A DNA stretch of 64,000 bases from Bacillota bacterium. GTDB taxonomy: Bacteria; Bacillota; Clostridia; Acetivibrionales; DSM-27016. A model generated the notes under the pieces. That model made no database searches and had not been told where the DNA came from. It saw only the letters and a program-made list of their open reading frames with translations. The DNA lies in the NCBI GenBank assembly GCA_023390115.1, contig JAEWDM010000034.1:62001-126000 (forward strand), written 5' to 3'. Below, in pieces: positions 15,238-23,308 of this stretch; the stretch's first letter is position 1; each line of letters opens with the position of its first letter. A program made the position numbers and the translations under genes.

Positions 15238-16980
15238 ATGAATAAATCCCAAAAGAAAAGCGGCTTTGCACGCTTGGCAGAATTTGCCCGTCCCCGCAGG
15301 GGTAATTATATCGCGGCGGTGGTTCTTGCCGTGCTGGGAGTTGCCTGCAGCATGATTCCCTATTTTGCGGTATCCCGGATAGTTATCCGCCTCATAGAAG
15401 GAGAGAGGGGATTTTCATACTTTTTTCTGTGGTGCGGCGTGGCGGCGCTGGGATTTCTGGGCAGGGCCCTGCTGCATAACATATCTACCACACTTTCCCA
15501 TAAGGCCACATTTGCCGTTATTTCTGAGATAAGGCGGCGTATTGCCGCAAAGCTCACGCGGGTGCCTATGGGATATGTACTGGATACACCGTCGGGTAAA
15601 ATCAAGAACACTATGGTAGAAAAGGCAGACAGCATTGAGCCCACTCTGGCACATGTGCTTCCTGAAATGACATCAAACCTGCTGATTCCTCTTGCCATTA
15701 TTATTTATCTGTTTGTGCTGGATTGGCGCATGGCACTGGCCTCTTTAATCACCCTCCCTGTCGGCGCCGTATGCTACATGGGTATGATGAAGGATTACGA
15801 AGCGAGATTCGGAGAATATATGGCGGTGGGCAAGCACATGAATGCCACCGCGGTTGAATATGTAGGTGGAATAGAAGTCATAAAGGCCTTTGGCCAATCG
15901 GCCACCTCCTATAAAAAATTTGCCGATGCGGTGAAGGCCAATGCCAATTATGGGCTGGACTGGATGCGCAAGTGCCAGGTGTATTTTGCCATGGGAATCG
16001 GTATCTGGCCCGCCGTTCTCATAGGCGTGCTTCCAATAGGCTGTATTTTATATATGAACGGCAGCCTGTCCGCCTCTGACTTTATCACTGTCATGATACT
16101 GGCACTGGGTATTATGGCGCCTCTTCTCTCCGCCATGTATTACACCGATGACATTGCTAAAATCGGTACCATTATGGGCGATATCGGAGTAGTTCTGGAT
16201 GAACCGGAGCAAATCCGTCCAGCCTCCGTGGCTTCACTTAAAGGCACGGATATTGACCTTAAGGATGTCTCCTTTGGATATGGAGACACTGAGATACTCC
16301 ATAAAGTTAACCTTAGCATTCCTGCAGGCTCGGTAACTGCTCTTGTCGGTCCCTCCGGAGGTGGGAAAAGCACTATCGCCAAGCTGATTGCCTCCTTCTG
16401 GGATGTAAGCGGCGGTTCCGTTTCCATAGGAGGAGTGGATATAAAAAATATCCCATCCGCCCAGTTGACGGATATGATTGCTTATGTGGCTCAGGATAAC
16501 TATCTCTTTGACATGTCCATACTGGAAAATTTGCGAATGGGATGCCCCTCGGCAACGGATGACGAGGTAAAGGCAGCAGCGGCAGCGGCGGGCTGCCATG
16601 ACTTTATCATGGGCTTGGAGCATGGTTACGGTACCATGACGGGCGGTGCGGGAGGACATCTTTCAGGCGGAGAGCGGCAGCGAATTTCAATTGCCCGGGC
16701 CATGTTAAAGAATGCCCCCATTATTATTCTGGATGAAGCCACTGCCTATACCGATCCCGAGAATGAGGCAGTTATTCAGGAAGCAGTGGCAAAGCTGGTG
16801 GAAGGAAAGACACTTATCGTCATAGCTCACCGGCTGTCTACCATTACCAACTCCGACCGGATCGTAGTCATTGAGAGGGGAAGGGTGGCTGCCTGCGGGA
16901 AGCATGAAGAGCTTGTGGATTCCTGCCGGCTTTACCGGGATATGTGGCAGGCTCATATCAGCGCCAGAGATGTGGCGTAA
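15238..16980 (+). CDS. ABC transporter, fused membrane and ATPase domains (subunit 1)
   Basis: 580 residues. An exporter-type six-helix membrane domain (about 1-320) is joined to an ATPase domain with Walker A GPSGGGKST, signature LSGGERQR, Walker B IIILDEAT and H-loop AHRLS. The D-loop reads AYTDPENE instead of the usual SALD, as in the first subunit of the other two cassettes (AYAD, AFSD). With the next gene it forms a likely heterodimer of the type IV exporter fold, which includes drug exporters and also siderophore transporters such as YbtPQ and IrtAB. The substrate is not known. Confidence 0.88.
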   Translation: MNKSQKKSGFARLAEFARPRRGNYIAAVVLAVLGVACSMIPYFAVSRIVIRLIEGERGFSYFFLWCGVAALGFLGRALLHNISTTLSHKATFAVISEIRRRIAAKLTRVPMGYVLDTPSGKIKNTMVEKADSIEPTLAHVLPEMTSNLLIPLAIIIYLFVLDWRMALASLITLPVGAVCYMGMMKDYEARFGEYMAVGKHMNATAVEYVGGIEVIKAFGQSATSYKKFADAVKANANYGLDWMRKCQVYFAMGIGIWPAVLIGVLPIGCILYMNGSLSASDFITVMILALGIMAPLLSAMYYTDDIAKIGTIMGDIGVVLDEPEQIRPASVASLKGTDIDLKDVSFGYGDTEILHKVNLSIPAGSVTALVGPSGGGKSTIAKLIASFWDVSGGSVSIGGVDIKNIPSAQLTDMIAYVAQDNYLFDMSILENLRMGCPSATDDEVKAAAAAAGCHDFIMGLEHGYGTMTGGAGGHLSGGERQRISIARAMLKNAPIIILDEATAYTDPENEAVIQEAVAKLVEGKTLIVIAHRLSTITNSDRIVVIERGRVAACGKHEELVDSCRLYRDMWQAHISARDVA

Positions 16981-16992
16981 GGAGGAGATATT

Positions 16993-18747
16993 ATGTTAGG
17001 TATTATTCGCAAGTTTTTTAGGTTTGCAGGTAACCATAAAGGCAAGCTTTATCGGGGCATAGTATTTGCCCTGATAAATTCTGTTTTTCATGCTTTGCAA
17101 ATCCTGGCGATTTTTATTGTGCTTAAAGCTATTGTAGAGGGACAGGTAAGCGGAGCAACTGCATGGAGTTCCTTTGGCGTCATGCTGGTGAGTATGATTG
17201 GATGCATTTTAACCAAGCACAGAGCCACCATGGCAGAGGCGAAAGGCAGCTTTTACATGTGCGCCGATAAGCGGACGGACATAGGCGACCGTATGAAGTA
17301 TATGCCAATGGGGTATTTCAATGATAACAGCTTGGGAGCTATCACGGCAACCGTCACCTCCACGATGGAGGATATACAGGATGTGGGGCCCCGGGTCATG
17401 GATAAAACCATTCACGGGTATATTCACGCCTCGGTAGTAACCCTGATGCTGGTTATGTTTGACTGGAGAGCCGGGCTCATAATTGTAGCGGGCATCCTCC
17501 TCTTTATAGGCGTAAATGCCATGATGCAGAAAAAATCCCGTAAAATATCACCTGCAAGAGTAGCAGCCCAGACGGGGCTTGTGGGGGCTGTGCTGGAATA
17601 CGTGCAGGGTATGAGCGTTGTGAGGTCCTTTAATCTTGCAGTCAATGCAAACAAGACTATGGACCGGGCTATAGACGAATGTGAGAGACAAAATGTGGGA
17701 CTGGAGATGGCATTTATTCCTTTTATGTTTTTACAGGGCCTTATTCTCAAATGGGTGAGCGTTGTGCTGGCTGTTGCTTCCATTGGAATGTATATTGCAG
17801 GAACCATGGAGCTTTCAGTTTGCCTGATGCTTGTGATAGCTTCATTTATTATTTACAGCCAGTTGGAGACGGCGGGAAGCATGTCTGCCCTGCTTCGCAT
17901 AATCGACCTGTCCATTGACAGAGTAGAGGCGATTTATGGTACTCCGGTTATGGATGAGAAGGGCAGGGAAGTTTCGCCGGACGACTTCAGCATTGTGGGC
18001 AGCCATGTAAGCTTCTCATATGGAGACAGGAGGATTATTGACGATGTTAGCTTTTCAATACCGTCAGGGACTACCACAGCCATTATAGGCCCATCCGGAG
18101 GAGGCAAAACCACTCTTTGCAATCTGATTGCCCGCTTCTGGGATGTCGGCGCGGGAAGCATCACATTGGGAGGAAAGGATGTTAGAGACTACTCCCTTGA
18201 CAGCCTGCTGGCAAACTTCAGTATGGTATTTCAGGATGTCTACCTGTTTAATGATACGATTGCAAACAACATCAGGTTCGGAAAGCCTGATGCCACCCTG
18301 CAGGAGATACGCGCTGCGGCAAGGAAAGCCTGCTGCGACGACTTTATAATGGCATTGCCAAAGGGCTATAACACTGTGGTGGGGGAAAGCGGTGCCACCA
18401 TATCGGGTGGCGAAAAACAGCGTATTTCCATAGCCCGGGCAATTCTAAAGGACGCACCGGTTATTATTCTTGATGAAGCGACTGCCAATGTGGACCCGGA
18501 AAACGAGAGCCGGTTGCAGGCAGCCATTGCCGAGCTTACTCACAGTAAAACCGTAATAATGATCGCGCACCGGCTTAAAACCGTACGGCATGCCGATCAG
18601 ATTCTGGTTCTGGACGGAGGTAAAATTGCTCAGAGAGGGAAGCATGACCAGTTGATGGCTCAGGGGGGGGTGTATGCGGATTTCATCGGAATGCGCGAAA
18701 AATCTATCGGCTGGAAGCTTGATGGAGCCGCGCGGGCTGCGGGATAA
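16993..18747 (+). CDS. ABC transporter, fused membrane and ATPase domains (subunit 2)
   Basis: 584 residues, starting 12 bases after subunit 1 with AGGAGGAG before the ATG, so the two are co-translated. An N-terminal membrane domain is followed by an ATPase domain with GPSGGGKTT, ISGGEKQR, VIILDEATANVDPENE and AHRLK. The D-loop (NVD) is closer to canonical than in its partner, suggesting an asymmetric heterodimer. It shares the cassette with a TetR regulator, an LCMT-type methyltransferase and a MATE pump. Confidence 0.88.
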   Translation: MLGIIRKFFRFAGNHKGKLYRGIVFALINSVFHALQILAIFIVLKAIVEGQVSGATAWSSFGVMLVSMIGCILTKHRATMAEAKGSFYMCADKRTDIGDRMKYMPMGYFNDNSLGAITATVTSTMEDIQDVGPRVMDKTIHGYIHASVVTLMLVMFDWRAGLIIVAGILLFIGVNAMMQKKSRKISPARVAAQTGLVGAVLEYVQGMSVVRSFNLAVNANKTMDRAIDECERQNVGLEMAFIPFMFLQGLILKWVSVVLAVASIGMYIAGTMELSVCLMLVIASFIIYSQLETAGSMSALLRIIDLSIDRVEAIYGTPVMDEKGREVSPDDFSIVGSHVSFSYGDRRIIDDVSFSIPSGTTTAIIGPSGGGKTTLCNLIARFWDVGAGSITLGGKDVRDYSLDSLLANFSMVFQDVYLFNDTIANNIRFGKPDATLQEIRAAARKACCDDFIMALPKGYNTVVGESGATISGGEKQRISIARAILKDAPVIILDEATANVDPENESRLQAAIAELTHSKTVIMIAHRLKTVRHADQILVLDGGKIAQRGKHDQLMAQGGVYADFIGMREKSIGWKLDGAARAAG

Positions 18748-18810
18748 CAGGATAGTGTAAACTAAGCTGTGAAAAAACGTAATTGGTAATGATTGGGGAG
18801 GAGGAATAAA

Positions 18811-19608
18811 ATGATTTCACTGAACGGGGTGCAGGAAACGCTGCTGATACCACTTGCCATTAAGGCCAGCGAAACCAAACGTCTTAATGCAAGAATCCAT
18901 GATTTTAAGGCTGTGGAGATTATAGAAGCGTTGAAGCTGGATACTTCCAAATATGATAAATTTATGAGCCACGAGGGAGTTGTGGCCAGAACCATTCTTT
19001 TTGACGAGGCAATGAAGAACTATTTAAAAAAATATCCCCAGGCAGTTTGTATTTCTATTGGCTGCGGCTTTGATGCAAGATTTTCAAGAGTCGATAACGG
19101 GACACTGGTATGGTATGATCTGGATTTTCCAGAAGTGATACACGCTCGAGAACAATTTTTCCCGCAGCATGAAAGAGTGCATTTCATTGCAAAATCCGCA
19201 CTGGACCCTTCATGGCCCCTGGAAATAAAAAAGGACAGGAAAACAATTATCCTGATAGAAGGAGTGCTTATGTACTTTACAGAGGAAACGGTCAGACAGC
19301 TTTTGCAAATCATCAGGGATAATTTCGAGGATGTCATATTACTGGCGGAGCTGATGCCTCCTATTGCGGCGAAAGGCAGCAAGATGCACGATACCGTCAA
19401 AAGCACGGGGGCAACCTTTAGATGGGGAGTAAAGTCGGGAAGGGAAGTTGAGAAGCTCTGTGCTGGTCTGAAGCTGGTTGAGGAAAAAAGCTTTAATTGT
19501 GAAATGAAAAAGCACTCTTTAAGAGGCAGGCTGTTTGCTTCAATTCCTGTTATCCGGGATTTAAATGACCGGCTCGCTGTTTTTACTTTGAAAGGCAATG
19601 AATTTTAA
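18811..19608 (+). CDS. LCMT/TcmP-type SAM-dependent methyltransferase
   Basis: 265 residues from the ATG at 18811 (GGAGGAGG upstream). The SAM site 'VCISIGCGFDARFSRVD' (about 79-95), acidic 'WYDLDFPEVI' and 'IILIEGVLMYFTEE' are the hallmarks of the leucine carboxyl methyltransferase / tetracenomycin polyketide O-methyltransferase group. Bacterial members methylate carboxyl or hydroxyl groups of small molecules. It follows the two ABC genes and precedes a MATE pump, so it may modify the exported or imported compound (inference). Confidence 0.85.
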   Translation: MISLNGVQETLLIPLAIKASETKRLNARIHDFKAVEIIEALKLDTSKYDKFMSHEGVVARTILFDEAMKNYLKKYPQAVCISIGCGFDARFSRVDNGTLVWYDLDFPEVIHAREQFFPQHERVHFIAKSALDPSWPLEIKKDRKTIILIEGVLMYFTEETVRQLLQIIRDNFEDVILLAELMPPIAAKGSKMHDTVKSTGATFRWGVKSGREVEKLCAGLKLVEEKSFNCEMKKHSLRGRLFASIPVIRDLNDRLAVFTLKGNEF

Positions 19609-19632
19609 TTTTGTGAAAGGAGGTATTTTTAA

Positions 19633-21039
19633 ATGAGTGGCACATTAGTTGATGAAAAGGAAAAACAAAAGCATTTTATATTGAACGGAAATCTGTGGAA
19701 GGTTATGGCTGATTTATCCTGGCCCGCTATTGTCGCAATGGTTCTGTACGGAATGAATTCTGTGCTTGATGCGTTCTTCGTCGGCCGGTTCGTGGGCGAG
19801 GATGCGCTGGCGGGTGTTTCGGTGGCTTACCCGTTATCACAGATCAGCGTGGCCTTCGGATCATTGATCGGAGTAGGTGCAGGCTCTGTATTAAGTATTG
19901 CCATCGGAGCAAAGGACAAAAAAACTCAGGAGCGGTTGTTGGGTAATGTTAATTTGCTATCCTTCATAGTAGCCGTAATTTATATGATTTTGGGACTGTT
20001 ATTTTCCACAGAGCTGATTGCCATGATGGGCGGAAAGGACGAGGCGCTGGTGCTGGGAGACCGGTATTTCCGCATTACCATTTATGGTGCGTTCTTCTGG
20101 GTTTACGGACTTGCAGGGAATATGATTATACGCGCCGAAGGCAAGATGAAAACGGCAGCCGTCATGATGGGTATTGGCCTGGCAGTTGATGCAGTATTTA
20201 AATACCTGTTTGTCGTGGTATTCCAGTGGGGCATTGAGGGTGCGGCATGGGCAACCAATATTGGTATGCTTGTCTATACACTTGTTAGCTGGATTTATTT
20301 TGGAAAGGGTTGGGCAACCTTTCATTCAAGGCTTGTCTCCATCAGATGGGATAAAGGAATCGGCACCTCGGTGCTGCGGCTGGGTATGTCGTCATTGATT
20401 ATGAGTGTCATGAGTCTGGTACAGGCGGTATTTGTATTTAATGCACTGTCCAAATATGGTACGACAGCGGATGTAGCTTTTTACGGAGTGGTGTACCGGA
20501 TATTCACTTTTCTGCTGACGCCTATTTTCGGCCTGATGCGTGCCTTGCAGCCGGTAATTGGAATCAACTACGGGGCACAGAGATACCAGCGTGTTATAAG
20601 CTCCTATAAGATATTTGCCGTGACTGCTATGGTGCTGACACTACCCTTCTGGATTTTATCAATAGCGGTACCCGGCCAGGTCCTGGGGCTGATAATGAAG
20701 GATGTGGCGTTTACCGGCGCAGAGCTTATGTATTTCAGAGTATACATGGCGATTTTGCCTGTGCTGTCCTTTATATTCATGGCTATGACGCTGTTCCCCT
20801 CTGTTGACAAGGGTAAACCGGCAGCCATGATTGGTATTGCCCGCCAGTTGGTTTTTTATGTCCCCGTTATGCTTTTTTTGCCGAAAGCAATTGGTGTTAA
20901 AGGGATTTATTATGGCTCATTTGCTATTGACGCTGTAATTATAATCTGGACGATGCTTATGGTGCGCAAGGAGTTTTCTCTGCTGCGGCAAAAAGCACAA
21001 TCAGTGCCTTTAAGTGCGGGCATAAAGGTGCAGTCGTGA
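19633..21039 (+). CDS. MATE-family efflux transporter
   Basis: 468 residues, about twelve membrane helices in two homologous halves, beginning 'MADLSWPAIVAMVLYGMNSVLDAFFVGRFVG' with the usual 'GEDALAGVSVAYP' and a second-half counterpart around 'GLMRALQPVIGINYGAQRY'. MATE proteins exchange Na+ or H+ for drugs and other organic cations. AAAGGAGG lies before the ATG. It is the last gene of the first TetR-led cassette, with a hairpin downstream, so it is probably co-regulated. The substrate is unknown. Confidence 0.9.
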   Translation: MSGTLVDEKEKQKHFILNGNLWKVMADLSWPAIVAMVLYGMNSVLDAFFVGRFVGEDALAGVSVAYPLSQISVAFGSLIGVGAGSVLSIAIGAKDKKTQERLLGNVNLLSFIVAVIYMILGLLFSTELIAMMGGKDEALVLGDRYFRITIYGAFFWVYGLAGNMIIRAEGKMKTAAVMMGIGLAVDAVFKYLFVVVFQWGIEGAAWATNIGMLVYTLVSWIYFGKGWATFHSRLVSIRWDKGIGTSVLRLGMSSLIMSVMSLVQAVFVFNALSKYGTTADVAFYGVVYRIFTFLLTPIFGLMRALQPVIGINYGAQRYQRVISSYKIFAVTAMVLTLPFWILSIAVPGQVLGLIMKDVAFTGAELMYFRVYMAILPVLSFIFMAMTLFPSVDKGKPAAMIGIARQLVFYVPVMLFLPKAIGVKGIYYGSFAIDAVIIIWTMLMVRKEFSLLRQKAQSVPLSAGIKVQS

Positions 21040-21117
21040 TTCCATCAAAGCGGCCGGGCTGTAATAAATGACTGTATTACTGTGAATGTTGCATATATTT
21101 TAGCAAAGAGGTGAAGG

Positions 21118-21146
21118 GGGGAGGCAAATTAAATTATTGTCTCCCC
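21118..21146 (+). terminator. Hairpin after the MATE gene
   Basis: GGGGAG (21118-21123) pairs with CTCCCC (21141-21146), extended inward by CAA/TTG pairs. The T-tract after it is weak, so it is only a probable terminator. Confidence 0.5.
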
Positions 21147-21301
21147 TGTTATAGTTTAAACATAAATTAAAATATTATGGCTGGAGCCTCCTTAAATTTG
21201 TGGTATAATGCACCGCTGAATTTGAGCAAAAATTATCAAGAACTTGCTATAAATTAAGTATATAATATAAATAAACGTATTTCATTGAAAGGTGGATGTA
21301 T

Positions 21302-21694
21302 ATGGATTACAGCGGAAAGGTGTATGATTCACTTAAGTATATTGAAAAAAATCTGGATGACAGCATCAGCTTAGACGATCTGGCAAAAAAGGCTCATCTG
21401 TCAAAATATCATTATCACAGGCTTTTTCGTAAGGCAGTAGGCGAATCCGTCACAAAATATATAAGCAAGCGCCGGATGGAAAGGGCATCAGAGGAGCTTG
21501 TGCGGACGGAACAGCCAATAATTGATATCGCTCTGAAATATCAGTATGGCTCTCAGGAAGCATTTTTAAGAGCTTTCAGGAGGATTTACGGTCTGACGCC
21601 GGGGAAATACCGCAAGACATATGCGATAAGCAAGCTTAGCAAGGTTATCAATATCAATACTTATTTCAACAGAATCATGAATATTGCCGCATAA
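21302..21694 (+). CDS. Stand-alone AraC-type DNA-binding regulator
   Basis: 130 residues, consisting almost only of the two-helix-turn-helix AraC domain: 'SLDDLAKKAHLSKYHYHRLFRKAVG' then 'IIDIALKYQYGSQEAFLRAFRRIYGLTPGKYRK'. No ligand-binding domain is present, as in MarA, SoxS or Rob-like activators, so its level rather than an effector may set its activity. The start at 21302 is preferred because AAAGGTGG is correctly spaced; the ATG at 21296 abuts it. A short C-terminal tail is unassigned. It may act on the upstream MATE operon or on stress genes. Confidence 0.85.
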   Translation: MDYSGKVYDSLKYIEKNLDDSISLDDLAKKAHLSKYHYHRLFRKAVGESVTKYISKRRMERASEELVRTEQPIIDIALKYQYGSQEAFLRAFRRIYGLTPGKYRKTYAISKLSKVININTYFNRIMNIAA

Positions 21695-21714
21695 GCAGCA
21701 CGTGGAGGATTAAT

Positions 21715-22308
21715 ATGAGTAATCTTATACCAATTGTAGTTGAGCAGACACTGCGGGGGGAGCGTTCCTATGATATTTTTTCGAGATTGCTGAATGACAG
21801 AATTATAATGCTTAATGGCGTGGTAAGCAATGAATCTGCAAGTACAATCATAGCACAAATGCTTTTCCTGGAATCTATCGACTGCGACAAGGACATTCAT
21901 TTCTATATAAACAGCCCAGGCGGTTCCGTAACAGACGGCTTTGCTATTATGGACACAATGAATTATATCAAATGTAATGTTTCTACAATTAGTGTAGGCC
22001 AATCAGGAAGTGCCGCCTCATTGCTGCTGGCCTCAGGGGCCAGGGGCAAGCGCTTTGCTTTGAAAAACAGCGAAGTGCTGATTCATCAGCCGTCAATATC
22101 CGGAGGGCTTCAGGGGCAGGCTACAGACATCAAAATTCATAGTGCTTGGATGGAGAAAACAAAGGAAAAGCTGCATGAGATATATAGCCGGCTCACAGGC
22201 CAGCCGGTTAAAAAGATTAAAGAGGATATGGAAAGAGATTATTATATGACGGCTGAACAAGCGAAGAGCTATGGGCTGATTGATGAGATACTGTCATTTC
22301 GCAAGTGA
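21715..22308 (+). CDS. clpP: ATP-dependent Clp protease proteolytic subunit (ClpP)
   Basis: 197 residues, full length. The conserved 'YINSPGGSVTDGFAIMDTM' oligomer loop is present, with catalytic serine in GQSGSAASLLLASG, histidine in LIHQPS and aspartate in ERDYYMTAEQA. ClpP forms a tetradecamer and needs an ATPase partner (ClpX, ClpC or ClpA); none is adjacent, so this may be a second ClpP paralogue. The usual GQAASM is changed to GQSGSA. GGAGG precedes the ATG. Confidence 0.93.
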   Translation: MSNLIPIVVEQTLRGERSYDIFSRLLNDRIIMLNGVVSNESASTIIAQMLFLESIDCDKDIHFYINSPGGSVTDGFAIMDTMNYIKCNVSTISVGQSGSAASLLLASGARGKRFALKNSEVLIHQPSISGGLQGQATDIKIHSAWMEKTKEKLHEIYSRLTGQPVKKIKEDMERDYYMTAEQAKSYGLIDEILSFRK

Positions 22309-22315
22309 CGCTGCA

Positions 22316-22618
22316 TCACTCCAGATCCTGAATATTCATTTTATCCAATTCTTTTCTCCTCTTCAATTTTTCACGGCAGGCAAAATAAATTACAATAAAA
22401 ATTACCGTGGGGATATTGGATATAAACAATGTGGAGGCAATTAGCTGAAGAATCTCCCGGCCTGTCATCCCGTTGTAAGCTATAAAACCTAAAACCATAA
22501 GAAGGGAGAAGCAAAAGCTGATGAGCGGCAGCATAAGCCCCAGCCACTTATTACTTTTCCTTGAGAGAAAAACCTGAAGACAGATGCCTCCGCCAATGAT
22601 AAACAGTAAAAAAATCAG
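22316..22618 (-). CDS. Small membrane protein of unknown family
   Basis: 100 residues if it starts at the CTG at 22618, which has AAGGAGGGC 6-8 bases upstream at the end of the preceding gene. Three hydrophobic helices follow (IFLLFIIGGGICLQVFL; LISFCFSLLMVLGFI; IPTVIFIVIYFAC), ending in a basic tail KLKRRKELDKM. A start at ATG 22534 would drop the first helix and lacks a ribosome site. It is translationally coupled to the DUF2089 gene. Function unknown. Confidence 0.6.
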   Translation of the reverse strand: MIFLLFIIGGGICLQVFLSRKSNKWLGLMLPLISFCFSLLMVLGFIAYNGMTGREILQLIASTLFISNIPTVIFIVIYFACREKLKRRKELDKMNIQDLE

Positions 22619-22621
22619 TTG

Positions 22622-22921
22622 TTAGCCCTCCTTTTTGAGCTTTTTATACTCGGAAATCAATATCTTGGCAGTATCAAAATCAATCTTTTCATTTATTGCC
22701 ATCCTCTTTATAAGGGCAATATAAGGCTCGTTGGCAGTATCCTGGCTGATTTGTATTTTTTGTATGAGCCTGTCAAGCTTAAGCCTTACTGTCGGATAGG
22801 TAACGCTGTATTGCCTGGCAATTTCTTTTAACGAGCCTGAGGCCATAATAAAATTCTTCATAAAGGAAACATCTTCATCATCAAGGCTTAGCATCCATTC
22901 AGGAACAACTTCTATCGACAT
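22622..22921 (-). CDS. DUF2089 family protein (putative DNA-binding)
   Basis: 99 residues from ATG 22921 (GGGAAGG upstream). Reads 'PEWMLSLDDEDVSFMKNFIMASGSLKEIARQYSVTYPTVRLKLDRLI', the core of DUF2089, which contains a helix-turn-helix (SLKEIARQYSVTYPTVRLKL). The N-terminal zinc ribbon of longer members is missing. It is likely a small regulator, paired with the downstream small membrane protein as often seen in Firmicutes; target unknown. Confidence 0.82.
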   Translation of the reverse strand: MSIEVVPEWMLSLDDEDVSFMKNFIMASGSLKEIARQYSVTYPTVRLKLDRLIQKIQISQDTANEPYIALIKRMAINEKIDFDTAKILISEYKKLKKEG

Positions 22922-23146
22922 AGCCAACCTTCCCTTTTTTAATATTATTTAGTATAAACTATAATAATGTTAAAGTCAATATAAAGCATTACGCTTATAA
23001 ATGTTGAAAGGTCTCTGCCGTTATATAATTAACGCTATATTAAGACCGGTTAAATGTTGTAAAGGTACGCATAAAAATGTAGAATAATAATATTAATAAA
23101 ATATGCTCGGGTGGTATGGAATGAACGATCTGAGGCTTTTTTAAAG

Positions 23147-23261
23147 AGAGTAAGCACTCTGGAGCTCAATATAAAATTTCATTAAGAGAGAGTATATGAG
23201 ATAACGAACCTTTAGATAAAACAAAACGTTTAGTTTTGCAGTCCGTTATCTGTAATATTAT
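23147..23261 (-). repeat. Inverted-repeat element, copy B
   Basis: Opposite-orientation copy of the element at 11726-11834. AGATAACGAAC-type arms lie at about 23209-23219 and 23241-23251 (one changed base), and AGAGT (23147-23151) with ACTCT (23156-23160) replaces the palindromic end. It ends about 50 bases before the GTPase-nuclease gene, so it is probably in the promoter or leader of that gene. Confidence 0.7.
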
Positions 23262-23308
23262 AGCGATAGAATAAGCAGCATGCAGATACGAGGGATTTGA
23301 GACGGATT

